64,000 nucleotides of DNA from Plectrocnemia conspersa (GCA_009617715.1 VTFK01000117.1:1116001-1180000); one strand, 5' to 3'; shown: positions 41,785 through 53,513, numbered from the stretch's first letter. The notes: generated by a model from the letters alone, not told the origin. Numbers and translations: made by a program.

Positions 41785-41834
41785 AATTTATTTATTTAAA
41801 TTAAATTAAGACTATCGTAACCTAACAGGTTACC
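41785..41834 (-). mobile_element. LINE 3'-end fragment, reversed
   Basis: The reverse complement carries the palindromic GTAACCTGTTAGGTTAC followed by GATAGTCTTAATTTAATTTAA. It matches the tail of the LINE relic at 9790-9840, so it is a severely 5'-truncated insertion of the same family. Confidence 0.65.
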
Positions 41835-41934
41835 CCAATGCGCCACGATGGTCGAAAACAATAATTGTATTATTTCAATACACAAAAATATATGTATATA
41901 ATTAAAATAATACATATATACTAATAGTCTAGAT

Positions 41935-42299
41935 CAGCGCTGTCCAACTTATTTTAAGCCGCGGGCCATTTTTCTTTAGCAAACATTTCAGGGGCCAATG
42001 TGGATACTAAATGAAAAATCAGTTAATGTCAATTCAAATGTTATTTTTTTTATACGAAAAAAATAAAGTCAAAAATAGCACATAACTATAAATAATTTTT
42101 ATTAGTATTTTTAATATTTAGTATTATAAAAAATGTTTTCGTATTTTAATGTATGATGGGTAATTCCGACACACAATTTTATATTTTCTTCACACATGTC
42201 GCGTCAAATATTAATTATGACAAAGTTTTGCACCCCAATGTTTGATGAAAATTTCGCTGTAAAATGTACAGATCGCGGGCCGCCAGTTGGACAGCGCTG
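41935..42299. mobile_element. hAT-type MITE (365 bp) with 8-bp target duplication
   Basis: The left end CAGCGCTGTCCAACTT and right end AGTTGGACAGCGCTG are 14-15-bp inverted repeats. They are flanked by an exact 8-bp duplication GTCTAGAT (41927-41934 and 42300-42307). CAG-starting short TIRs plus an 8-bp duplication define the hAT superfamily. GC-rich CGCGGGCC motifs sit just inside both ends, and the interior is AT-rich without a transposase. The perfect duplication indicates a young insertion. Confidence 0.9.
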
Positions 42300-42628
42300 G
42301 TCTAGATTACTATCGCCACTTTTGAGTCGAAATCCATCGAGTAGATCAATTTATAAACAAATTAAATCACAAGACTGACTATCCATGAAAAATATGGAGG
42401 AATACAATGAATATGATTATGGTTGAACTATCGCCAAAAATGTGGTCGAAAGTAGCACTTGACAAATAACCTAACCGCAAAAAACAAAAAAAATCACTGT
42501 TTTTATTTTTTAGTTTAGTTTCATACAAATAATATTTATTTGATTTGAAATGACATCATATTTCAAAAATAAATAAATCTATCAAAGTTTAAAACCGTTA
42601 ATTAAATATGTATGATTTCACTCGCGAC

Positions 42629-43292
42629 TAGGGATTCCAATCCCGGGCCAAAATTTTGATCCCGGGATTTCGGTATTGCAATTATTCGATCCCGGGATCC
42701 CGGGACCAGTCCCGGGATAATTTTCATGCTATTTTATCGATAAAAATAATTTAAAATGAATAATACAATATATTTTTACATCTGTTTTTTATAACGTACA
42801 ATGTATAAAGTACGTATAATTTTAGTCTTGGACTTAAAATAGAAAATAATATAATAAAAATAAAAAAGGGAAGGTCTTATATATTTATTTGAGAAGAAAA
42901 AAATGAACTTTTGACAATGTATGCACATAGGTATGTACATTCATAGACACAATTAATTAAAAACATTATTTTTAATAAAACTCACGAAGTAACATCAAAG
43001 CATCTAGTGTTTATCATTTAGCCTTGATCTGATTTTGGTTCCTAAGCAGCCTGCTGCTGAAAAAGCACGTTCAGACTCACAGCCTCAAAGATTCACAGAT
43101 GACACGTGCAACTCGCGCAAGTTTGTACACGAACTATAACGATGTTGTCAATAATAATTCGATTGTGCTTGATAAATCAACCAATCCGAAAAATTCGGGA
43201 TTATGTTTTATAATCCCGGGACTCATCGGGTATTGAAAATCGTTCGGGATCCCGGGATCCCGGGATTCGGGATCCCGGGATTGGAATCCCTA
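42629..43292 (-). mobile_element. hAT-type element copy 1 (664 bp) with transposase C-terminal relic
   Basis: The ends TAGGGATTCCAATCCCGGG and its inverse are flanked by an exact 8-bp duplication CTCGCGAC (42621-42628 and 43293-43300). Near the ends CCCGGGATCCCGGG-type motifs are repeated. On the minus strand about 42976-43081 encodes a fragment matching the hAT C-terminal dimerisation motif (SERAFSAAG...), the same as in copy 2. No catalytic region remains, so it is non-autonomous. It inserted in the 7.2-kb glypican intron. Confidence 0.92.
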
Positions 43293-43300
43293 CTCGCGAC

Positions 43301-45749
43301 TAAGTTCATGCGCTATGTACGGATCTGTGTGTTTTTTATATTCTTCATGATTCCGCGATTGATTCACGCGGTGCTAACTAATAAAAATGATCGACCTCAC
43401 GATGTGTCTGCCGTATAAACCTGTCTTTATGAGCAATTCAAGTCGTTTTATGGCATTTTATATAGCAAAGTTCGCAATAGTGTGGGCGTGACGATTCGAG
43501 CCACCACGTGTCTATCGTGCTTTCACGTGTTGCATGTTTGACACGAGACAAGCAGATGTACAATTTCCGGCGCCCGCTAAACGTGCCGCACGTTTAGTTT
43601 ACCCCCGAAGGGCTGTAGGGCTAATTAAATTAGGGCATTTTTTCAATAAACATTCTCGGGAATCTCGGGATAGATCCGAGAAACGAGTTGCCTTTGGTCA
43701 AACCGTGACTTTTGAAAAATCGCTTTGTTTTATTTTAATAAATTGTAGTTTAAATCATTCATTGATTTTAACGTTATCATTTCTTATTAATTGACTGTGT
43801 ATGCCATTTTTATGTTTCACTATGAAGATAGTGTGCAATAGCTTAAATAAATCTTAAATAAGGACGCCGGTGTCCATTTACGAACGACGACATGAATGCC
43901 GCTAGGACGCGGGTGTCCGTTTCTAGTTTTGTATTTTTTTTTTGTAAAATTATTAAATATTATTTTTCTATACTTGTGTATTTACTATTATAAACTGGAT
44001 TTAATTTTGCTCCTATAATAAATAGTGGTTCACAAAAAAAAATCAGAAATATTTTTTTAAATATAATTATAAAATCATCTAAATATATTTTCCAAAAAAT
44101 GCTGGCATTCTTAGTATACATCTCCTAATTAAGCTTGGAACTAAAAGGATTTTAATGGACTTATGTGTTATAATATAATAATATTATCGTACCCCTTCAT
44201 CAACGTAGTCTAAAATGATAGAATAACCCATGCAAAATATTATTTATGAACTACTCGAATATATTGTTGTATTTTATGATATATACACCATTTGCTTCGG
44301 AGCGGAAATGTCTTGAGAATGTTTACAGTTTTTGTAGTAAAGCAAAAGTTTTTGATCACATATTATAACCCTCAAAAGCTATCCCCCAAAATCCTCTAAT
44401 AACATAATACATGCTTTGAAAAATGTCATTATTTTAACAATTCCCTCAAATTTAATTACTTGTCTTAACATTTCTCACATATGCTTCAATCCTTAAATGT
44501 TGGATCGAATTAAAAACAGGCTTTCTCAGAAATAGCGCGTTCGTAAAATTACTTGACTTCTGGAGATTGAGTCCCTTTAATTTGCAGAATGTACATCAGT
44601 ATGTTATCAATGTTAATGCATAGCGTTACGGAAATTTCTCGTTATCAAAGAAGCTACTGCAAAAAATGTATTGTGTCCATTTATATTTTATAAAAGTCGA
44701 TTTCTCGTGTATTATCCCAATGGAAACATTTATTCCAAAGTTACTAGAATCAAACGAATGAAGATTAGCTTAGAAAATTTGCTATTCAAACTCTTCTGAC
44801 CTCTATTAAAAGCTTCCAAGAAAGCATGTATATTTTTAAGCATCTGGCACGGATCCACCCTTTCTTATACAGTTGAATACAAATGCAGCATGCAGTGTTT
44901 ATAAATATTTAAAAATATAATTTTAAAAAAATAAGAATTCTCGATTTAGCATTTTTCTCGGGAAATTACATTTAACTTAGAATCTTGATAGTATTTTTTA
45001 GCTTTGAAATAACTCACTTTGGAATGCAACGGATATTTTCTGATTTTTATGTTCCGACATTTGATTATATTGAAGTATTTTTATGTATGATTGTTTTAAC
45101 AGAACCACGTATTTCTATCGACACGATTAATTAAAACCAGGGCTTAACAAAGGTGTACTAAACTTTCGACGCTTCCAATCGCGTGTTGCGCAATTCTTAA
45201 CTATGGTGCACACAATACCATTGTCATCCACAGTCAGGTAGTACTGCCACCCACCACATTTCGCTTTTACACCATGGTAACTTCGCAAAAGTGAGGGTGT
45301 TTTGCTTCCGCGCTCAGCATGACGCCGGCGCCACGTTGGACCATTATTTTTTATGTGTTAACTTTACGTATCCCTAAATATATAATACATTTAGAAATGT
45401 TATGTTAGGACGCGATTGTTTGTTTTGTTGCTGCGGATTCTGACGCAAATGTCTGAACGAAAAAATAGCAGAATTCGGCAGTTGCTTATCGATTAAATGA
45501 AGTGAAGGTTTTGCGAGAGGGTTCAATCGCGGTCGTGGTCCAACTACCTTTAACCACCTTGGGTCGTTCACGTTTGGCTTTTTCACCCCCGTTTGCCTAA
45601 CGATTTCGCCAAAGTGCCAAACGGTTGTTTGCTGGGTTCGAGTTGTTTTGCCAATATCGTTAAGGTGGGTACGAGGGTCTTGATACCTAACTCGAGAGAT
45701 TCAAATGCTCACATTTTTCCTCGATTGGTGGTACGAATCCAAGAAATGC
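43301..45749. other. Intronic DNA between the inverted hAT copies
   Basis: AT-rich with no gene. It contains a reversed R1 repeat fragment (44760-44930, listed separately). The ORF at 43534-43794 and the minus-strand ORF 45374-45586 have no recognised domain. Confidence 0.45.
44760..44930 (-). repeat. Dispersed repeat family R1, copy C (partial, reversed)
   Basis: The reverse complement contains GGATCCGTGCCAGATGCTTAAAA and GGAAGCTTTTAATAGAGGTC-like runs matching copy B at 32185-32245. It is more diverged than A and B. Confidence 0.6.
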
Positions 45750-46340
45750 AACTCACTTATGCGTAGGCAACATCGGTGCCACCTCTTTTAATAGCTGTCG
45801 AAAAGTTGGATCTAGTGTATTTTTATAAAACGATTGCCTCGTTTTATTTTCTATCGAATAAAATAAATCGCCGATTTGAGTAGCGCCTCTTGGAGTCAAT
45901 AAGGTTATCACTGGCAATCGGGGGAATTGCCATATCGCTATTATACACATTAAAGAGGTGAAGTGAGTGCTCTCTTGAGATACTTCCATCGAGATATCTC
46001 GTGGGCTCGTTGAGAAGCTTCGACGGTAATGGTGTATTGCCCGTTTTATGGTGCGTATGAGATATAAAAGTAGCTCGTAATAATTTGAGTAGGGGACCGT
46101 CATGCCATATCGTGTCGAACGCCTTTTCGATATCTAATAAGAATAGTCTCATGACACTTTTAATGTTGATTTTTTGTGAGCCTTTGTGTGACTTTGCCTA
46201 AAGCTAAATTATATTTTTTTATGCGGCTAACTTTTTTAGAATCAGTCGTTCGAATACTTTACTAAAACAGTAAAGAGGTGTACTTATTTGGCAATAGCTG
46301 ATCTATTATTGGTGTTACATATAACAGTGGTATAAGTCTG
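45750..46340 (-). mobile_element. Degenerate Jockey-like LINE reverse transcriptase relic
   Basis: The minus-strand translation contains LLDIEKAFDTIWHDGPLLKLL (about 46085-46150), the RT block with the first catalytic Asp as in Jockey-clade LINEs. It is followed by a damaged SPLLFNVY-like stretch (EHSLHLFNVYNSDMAIPP). Upstream, frame-shifted FERLILKK-like residues are seen at about 46190-46250. Stops and frameshifts mark it as dead. It lies between the two inverted hAT copies. Confidence 0.8.
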
Positions 46341-46472
46341 ATTAATACATTGGGTTCGAATCTGATATGGACATCGGAATTAGTGATTATTATATTAATC
46401 CTCGATTTTCCTTATCTCATGGATGAATATTGTGATGAATAATTAAAATAAAATCGAGCTAGGCCGTGCAAT

Positions 46473-47093
46473 TAGGGATTCCAATCCCGGGATCCCGAAC
46501 GATTTTCAATACCCGATGAGTCCCGGGATTATAAAACATAATCCCGAATTTTTCGGATCGGTTGATTTATCAAGCACAATCGAATTATTATTGACAACAT
46601 CGTTATATTTCGTGTACAAACTTGCTCAAGTTATACGTGTCATCTGTGAATCTTTGAGGCTGTGAGTCTGAACGTGCTTTTTCAGCAGCAGGCTGCTTAG
46701 GAACCAAAATCAGATCAAGGCTAAATGATAAAACACTTGATGCTTTGATGTTACTTCGTGAGTTTTATTCAAAATAATGTTTTCAATTAATTGTTTCTAT
46801 GAATGTACATACATATGTGTATACATTGTCAAAAGTTCATTTTTTTCTTCTCAAATAAATATATATGACTTCCCTTTTTTATTTTTATTATATTATTTTC
46901 TATTTTAAGTCCAAGACTAAAATTATACGTACTTTATACATTGTACGTTATAAAAAACAGATGTAAAAATATATTGTATTATTCATTTTAAAATATTTTT
47001 ATCGATAAAATAACATGAAAATGATCCCGGGATCGACTAATTGCAATACCGAAATCCCGGGATCAAAATTTTGGCCCGGGATTGGAATCCCTA
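46473..47093 (+). mobile_element. hAT-type element copy 2 (621 bp), opposite orientation
   Basis: It is the reverse-complement counterpart of 42629-43292. The termini TAGGGATTCCAATCCCGGG and inverse are flanked by the exact 8-bp duplication CGTGCAAT (46465-46472 and 47094-47101). On the plus strand 46664-46777 reads ESERAFSAAGCLGTKIR... and continues to LLREFYSK and a stop, 37 codons of the hAT C-terminal dimerisation domain without interruption. An in-frame stop lies just upstream. The rest of the transposase is absent. Confidence 0.92.
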
Positions 47094-47101
47094 CGTGCAA
47101 T

Positions 47102-47968
47102 AATAGTTTAAAATTAATGAAAATAAATTATTTACAGACTGCTGTCTCACTAATTACTTAGTTGATTGTGTTACTAATGACTAATGCCTGTCTTGCAATG
47201 AATGATTTGCAATAAAAAATATCTGGAAATTAACCTATTAAGGTGACAGTCATTGAATAGAACAAATATCTTTAAGGCAGGTGTCTCACAGTTACATTAT
47301 TCTACTTCTTTGTTTGAAGTATTTTGAAGATTCTCTAGAAATTATTTGAATTCTGTTTACCTGAATCGTTCCTTTGTACACCATAGAGGTTTTCAATCTA
47401 TGTTGCGCAAAACCCAAAAGGGTTTCGTAAGAAAATATTATATTTTTGCAACGAAAAGATGTTTTGCAAAAAAGTTTGTGACTTAAGCAGATACTAAGAA
47501 AAGGGGAGGATCGCATTAAAAAATCACTGCACTGTATTTTTAATAAATATTTTAAAATAAAAAATACAACAATTGCCGCTTCGCACGCAAAAGTATAAAA
47601 ATTCTTGAAAGCTTTTTGTGAAAACTGCTTAGCCAATGAAACTGACCCATATTTTAAAACATTTTTCAAAGTTGGAATATTATCATATTTTTGAAGGCCG
47701 TTGAATATTGGAAACCACTGTCCACTGTATTACATTCTAAATGACGAATTTCTGATATCGATTTTGTATTTAACGATTTTTCCAAACCTTCGACATCAAG
47801 AGCTATTTCCTATTTATCCAATTCTATACATAGAACATCTGTTGGGTTTCTTGTAATCAATGTAGACCCTCCTCATATATGTAGGTGTATAGAATGCGTA
47901 TTTCAAAGGTCTCCCCCATTAATTTCGTCTACCGATACATTATTAACATGTTACCTTTCAATTTTTAG
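47102..47968. other. Distal part of the 7.2-kb glypican intron
   Basis: It holds a minus-strand 125-codon ORF (47292-47669) with no recognisable domain. The stretch 47277-47720 has CAGGTGTCTC at one side and GGAAACCACTG at the other, plus a GGGTTTCGTAAGAA motif, resembling a decayed hAT-type element. No target duplication is present. The rest is unremarkable up to the acceptor TTTTTAG at 47962-47968. Confidence 0.4.
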
Positions 47969-50488
47969 AGGTATTTTTGGAACTGCTCAAAAAGTCAAAG
48001 CGAGGCCTGCACGAAATGTTCACCAGGACGTATGGAATGATCTACGAAAAGCACGCGCATTTATTCTCAGAACTGTTTACACAATTGGAGCAGTATTACA
48101 ACAAAGGTGGTCTGGATCTGGCGCGCGCCATGGACGGCTTCTTCGCCGTCCTGTACAAGAAAATGTTCACCGTGATCAACTCACAATACTACTTCGACGA
48201 AAAGTGAGTATTAAAGTTATTTTTTAATTTATCTACCATGTATAATTGTGACTGATTTGATTTAATGTAATAGGTATTTGACGTGCGTAAGCGAACACAT
48301 GACTGAGCTCCAACCGTTTGGAGACGTTCCACAGAAGCTTGCCATTCAAGTCAAGAGAGCTTTCGTTGCAACGAGGACGTTCACTAGATCTCTGAGTGCC
48401 GCTGCAGAAGTCGCTCGTAATATGGGAAATGTAAGTTGTTATATTTATATATATTTATAGATTCATAAATATAGATTAAATATTTGCTATTCTCAACAGG
48501 TACGAGTTTCAAATTGGTGCGGTGCTAATAACCATTGTAAAGTATGCTCAGGAATAGTGGCTCATCAATGTAAGCATCTATGTTTGAATATTGCTCGAGC
48601 GTGTCTACCGCAATATGCTGATATATCATCTGATTGGGATGCTTTCGTTGGTTAGTAAATCAATCATGAACACTTAAATTTTATTTGTATTGATTTATTA
48701 TTTTTATGTATTATAGATACAATGGATAAAGTTGCCGATCGATTGATTGGACCGTTTAACATTGCCAATGTCGTTGAACCGATCAATATCAAAATATCCG
48801 AAGCCATCATGAACTTTCAAGATCACGCGCAAGATTTATCGCAAAAAGTTTTCTCAGGATGCGGAAAGCCAGTTCTCGGTCAAAGGCCGTCCGATCCTGG
48901 TTATTTTACACATTCGAGACAAACCAGGAGTGCTCATAAAGATAATAGTGATGATTTTGAAATTGAAACATCTTCATATGAAAACCTGTTAAAGAAGAAT
49001 CCGTTCGTTTTATCGAGAGGCAATTCTAGAATGCATTTGTCTGATGATAAAGTCACTGATTTGAAGTCTAGAAGTAATTTGAATTTTAAAATCGATCACG
49101 GAAACGATCTTGATGATAGTGGATTATTCGCCGATAAGTTGAAGGATGATAAGAGATTGGTATCGGATCGGTTGTTGAGGTTCAAGAGAGATGCTAATCC
49201 AGAAGCTGCTGCTAAGAATTCAAAAGAGATTGAGTTTGAATCGTACAATTTCAATAATAATGAACAGAGGAACAATAGGGGAGGTGGTAATAAAAAGAAG
49301 CCTAAGAAGAAGCCTGGAAACGGCAAAAAGAAGAAGATTGATTGTAAGTATTTTTCTTAAATCTAACGATGCAATATGTACATATATAAAAATTATTTTT
49401 ATATTTATAGTAAATGGAAATGACTTTAACGAAGAGGAAGAAGATATATTGAATCGTTTAGTTCGAGAGATTAGGAGTATTGTATGTGATACTAGACATT
49501 CCTGGGTGCTTTTGCCGCACACTCATTGCGGCATTGATAGCGGTGCAAATTCGCAAAATTATGGATCTGATGATAAGTGCTGGAATGGCACTAACGTTGG
49601 AAGGTATGCAATTCGTATAATCTTAAGCTGCGATTGAATAGGTAGTGAAGTATAAGTTTCAAATTATATTTACAGATATCTACCGCCGTTAGCTGGTGAA
49701 GGTTCTGCTGCTTTAGCAACGAATCCAGAAGCTAGGAGTTCGTCTTTGAGTGGCGCAAGTAGCAGTAGCACACCGACAGCTGCAACAGTGAACACTCAAC
49801 AATTTACACTTAGAAGCATTAGCAATAAGTTGAAAAACGCCTACAACGGTCTTGATGTTGAATGGAGACAAGATGGTGAGATTTATTTATGTTAACGGTT
49901 CATGTCTAGTGTTGTTTGTGGTTAAGATTTAAAGTGGAGTGTGGGTCGACATCATTCCTTCAGGGTCCTAAAGTGTAACTCAGCAATTTTATATTTTTTT
50001 TTAAAAAAAATCTAGGGTTGATGTATTTATTTCAAGCTCTTTGTTAATTAAAAATTTATATCATTTCAGTTGATCAATCATCAACGCTTCTCGGATCGGG
50101 TTCAGGTTCCGGATACGACGACTCAGAGACGTCCGAACCCGATCGAGGAGGGCCACCCGATCAAGAAGAAGACACCGAAGGTTCCGGAATCCATTCAGAA
50201 AACAACTTCGACAAATATCCCGAGCCGGATATAACTGAGGACAACTTCCATCCGTCCGTTGTCATCAACAAGCATCCGACTGATACGATCAGCGGTAATG
50301 TCGACTTGAACGAAAACGAAATCGAACTCGAACACGACAACAATCACATAGACACTAATTCGATCAAAGAGATAGCCACAGCCAGCGGTGTTGAAAAAGA
50401 GGAAATGTCCTTACAGAGAGCTTTAATCACATATCTGTTCCCGATTGTGTGCGTTTGGTTCGGTGGTATAATAACGGATATTGCGTAA
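47969..50488 (+). CDS. Glypican (dally-like / GPC4-6 type), main coding exons
   Basis: Exons are 47969-48203, 48274-48430, 48500-48650, 48717-49343, 49411-49603, 49676-49875 and 50070-50488. All have GT-AG introns and phases that join exactly. With the exon at 40609 they give 709 residues to the stop. It is a GPI-linked cell-surface heparan sulfate proteoglycan that modulates Wnt, Hedgehog and BMP ligands. Diagnostic segments are [59 protein letters not shown] and LKNAYNG. RFKR/D at 49178-49189 is a convertase-like site. A lysine-rich run (49292-49336) is followed by an acidic stretch. Likely chain attachment sites are SGSGSG (50096-50113) and EGSG (50177-50188). The hydrophobic C-terminus ([16 protein letters not shown]) fits a GPI signal. 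FGDVP and [12 protein letters not shown] point to the GPC4/6 branch (dlp) rather than dally. Confidence 0.95.
50093..50188 (+). other. Glycosaminoglycan attachment region of the glypican
   Basis: The last exon encodes GSGSGSG at 50093-50113 and EGSG at 50177-50188, with acidic residues (YDDSE, EEDTE) nearby. Clustered SG dipeptides with flanking acidic residues close to the membrane anchor are the usual heparan sulfate attachment layout of glypicans. Modification itself is inferred. Confidence 0.75.
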
Positions 50489-52620
50489 AGCGAGAGAAAA
50501 ACAGTGTATTTATGTGTATATCAATGTTTAAACGACTGACGCAGAAATAGTCCTGCTAAATGTCTGTAAATAGTAATTATGTGACGTAAAGACTAATGTT
50601 GAAGTTGTGTTGTATTGTGTTACAATTAAAGAGTTTCGGCTAATCGTAATTTATCCAAAGTGAGAGTCGTGTATACAACACAAAGTTGTTAATTATGATA
50701 GGTGTAATCGATTGTAGATAGCTTTGAATTATTTAGTTTCCTTTTTTGTATGTAAATGTTTATAAAAATATTTATTGTGTAAAGGTGCCATTGAACTATT
50801 TTGTGCTACAAATAGACGATTATATATGTTAACTGTAGCATATCAAATCGATTCATAAATATCAACTGAACGATACGATCTCGATTGACTTTTAATTTTA
50901 ATTTTGACTGTATCGAGTATGTTTAAATTAAATTCCTAAATATTTTGTTATATGTAATTTCAAAGACTTATTATCATTGTGTGTGAATGAGTGAATGTAT
51001 ACAAAATTATTAGTTGTATAAAAAATCTGACCATTATGAATGCCTATCATATTCAGATTAAAATCAAAATAAAAAAATTGTGTATTATATGTGTGAATGG
51101 TATGTAATTATTGTTTATTATCATTATATAAATAATAACATATCTAACAAATTTAACAACAATTTAAATTAATTAGGCAAACTAGTGTATTAAATATTAT
51201 TTAATTGTATCTTAATTTATGTTTTTGTATATTTGTATAATATATGTAATTAAACTATAAATATATTTTTATAATTCGCTTCATTATAAAAGGGGAATTA
51301 TATACTTCTATGTGCACTTTTTTAAAGCTCTCAACGTTTCTTTTTAGATGTAACTAATAACGAATATCATAATTCCGTCATCCTTGTGATAGCAATAATA
51401 TTATATATATATTTATATAATACTATGTTTTGTATATTACGTATACATTAAAAAAATGTTTCTCTATTATTATTTTATGTTTTTATAAAATATTATTATG
51501 ACCATTCATTATTTTTGATCTTTTTGTTGGTTAATGTCTGAAAGTGTGATATGTATCGTTTTTAACAGTAAGCTATTTTAAAATAATACACATTTCCTAG
51601 ATTATATTGCATTTAATTTTCAAATAGATATATAGTCGTAATATAAAAACATAAAACTAAAAAAAAATGTTACATGTTGATGAGATGTATGTTTTGATAC
51701 CAATACAAATCAGAAAAAGGACCATAAAAGTGATAGAAGGAGATGTAATAGATAGTAAAAAATTAATCGATTCTATTCTTATCTTGATTCCTTTTACTAA
51801 TAACACGAGAACCTTAATAGTTTATCAATGAAAACACCACACAGATTAGTCTCAATAATATATTATTATTGTTATTTTTTTTATACTTTTCTATGTAACA
51901 ATGTGTGTGTAAACTATGTGTAAGATCATGTGATTTCGAATGTTTGGTCATTGTCAACGATCCTATGTACGTGATGTCGAAAGTGCATCCTAAAACTAAA
52001 TTATTTAAAAATTAACCGTATACGTAATTATTGGAAAATTTATATGAAAGAATTTTACAGGTTTTTAGAAAAAAATATATTGAAATTTATAAATTTACTT
52101 GTTTTATTTACTAAAAGGAAATGAACTACATTAGCAATAAGTCGACATAGATAAAATCTAAATTTTCGATGTAAAAAAAATAAAAAAGAAACTGTATTGT
52201 GTATTTTTTTATTAAATTTCAACTTGATATTCAGTTTAAGAGCTAGCAAAAGATTTGCAAAACTCGAAGATGCTATTATAATAATGCAATTAAACAAATT
52301 TACAAGAAAAAATATAATTAAAAATTTTAATATGCCAGCAATTTTGCTTCCTGATTGATTCATTATGCTTTTTTATTTTGTGACCGTAGAACGCAATATA
52401 TAGTATTATTTGAACGAAAATTTTCATTGACAGCATATACTATAATAGACAGTATATATTATAATAGAAAAAGATATTGTTGAACTGTCAATCGTCGTCG
52501 TTAAACAACGGGTAATTTATCTATTTAATAATTTAATAATATTGCTATGAACTGTGAATTTTTAGAATAGTAGAAAACAAGGAATAATCATTTCTGACAG
52601 GAAAATTGGAAAATACTTTA
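50489..52620. other. Glypican 3' UTR and downstream AT-rich DNA
   Basis: The stop at 50488 is followed by very AT-rich DNA. ATTAAA near 50626 and AATAAA at 51068-51073 are possible polyadenylation signals. The minus-strand ORF 52055-52363 is AT-rich, hydrophobic low-complexity translation and is not considered a gene. Confidence 0.5.
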
Positions 52621-53513
52621 TAAAATATTAAAAAACGATTTGTGCCGAGGGGGAATAATCGCTGCTGCTATGGTGATCGCCGTATGGGGATATACCCCCT
52701 GCCTCCTTCTATTTCAACGCTGATTACAAACCTTGTCTAGCACTGAACATTTCATACGCCCATAATACCACAAATACTGGCCGCCTTACACTCTTGACTT
52801 CGATCGCCACTTGTTACCAAGTCCCTTCCCGCGCCTTAACTTTATAACAATATAAAAAAAGTTCAGAGGTATTACTTTTTTACATTATACGAGCTCATCC
52901 AAAATTACTCACATATAAAACGAATAAAACAGTAATATGAGTAATGGACAAAATATTGTGTAAGCATCCGCGGTGAAAGAGATTCAATTTGCAAAGTAAA
53001 TATCGGTAAATATAAAATGTCATTAAAAAACTGAAAACTAAAATAAAAATCATAGAATTTGACAGATTAAATATCACATGGTTTGAACACCATCGTAGAA
53101 TTTTCATTCTATGAAGGTGAAAATTTTATTGATCAACTTCGAAAAATCACAAAACATGACAAATATTTTAATACATATAGTAAATTAAGAAATAAAACAC
53201 TTTTTCAATACAAAACATGGCAATACTGTTTAAAAATAAGTTCGTACATCTTTCACATTTTGATTTTATTTTAATTGCTAGTTTACATATATTATATTTT
53301 AAATAAAAATATATTATATTTTAGCTCTAACCCCTTATCGCGTAGAATTTTTTCGCTGCGAAAAAATATGTGTTATAAAAAATGGAGGGAATATATTAAA
53401 AAATATACTTGTATATTGCTACAAATTTTATTGAGAAAAATATATTTAGCCATATACGACACTGCATGAAGTAGTTACTATAATATTTATAATCATATGT
53501 GGCAATCTATTCA
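52621..53513. other. Intergenic DNA with a GC-richer patch of unknown nature
   Basis: 52645-52845 is clearly GC-richer than its surroundings (for example GTGCCGAGGGGGAATAATCG and ATGGGGATATACCCCC). It has no ORF of note and no repeat partner in the window. It could be a fragment of a retroelement or a non-coding RNA gene. The remainder is plain AT-rich DNA. Confidence 0.35.

Noticed and set aside
46338..46362. GGGTTCGAATC resembling a tRNA T-arm
   Set aside because: No acceptor stem or A box fits around it; it lies at the edge of a LINE relic.
47292..47669. 125-codon minus-strand ORF in the glypican intron
   Set aside because: No recognisable domain and AT-rich composition. It overlaps a region that looks like a decayed transposon, so chance is the better explanation.
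52055..52363. 102-codon minus-strand ORF rich in Phe, Leu, Ile and Lys
   Set aside because: Composition is what AT-rich non-coding DNA gives when translated; no domain is visible.
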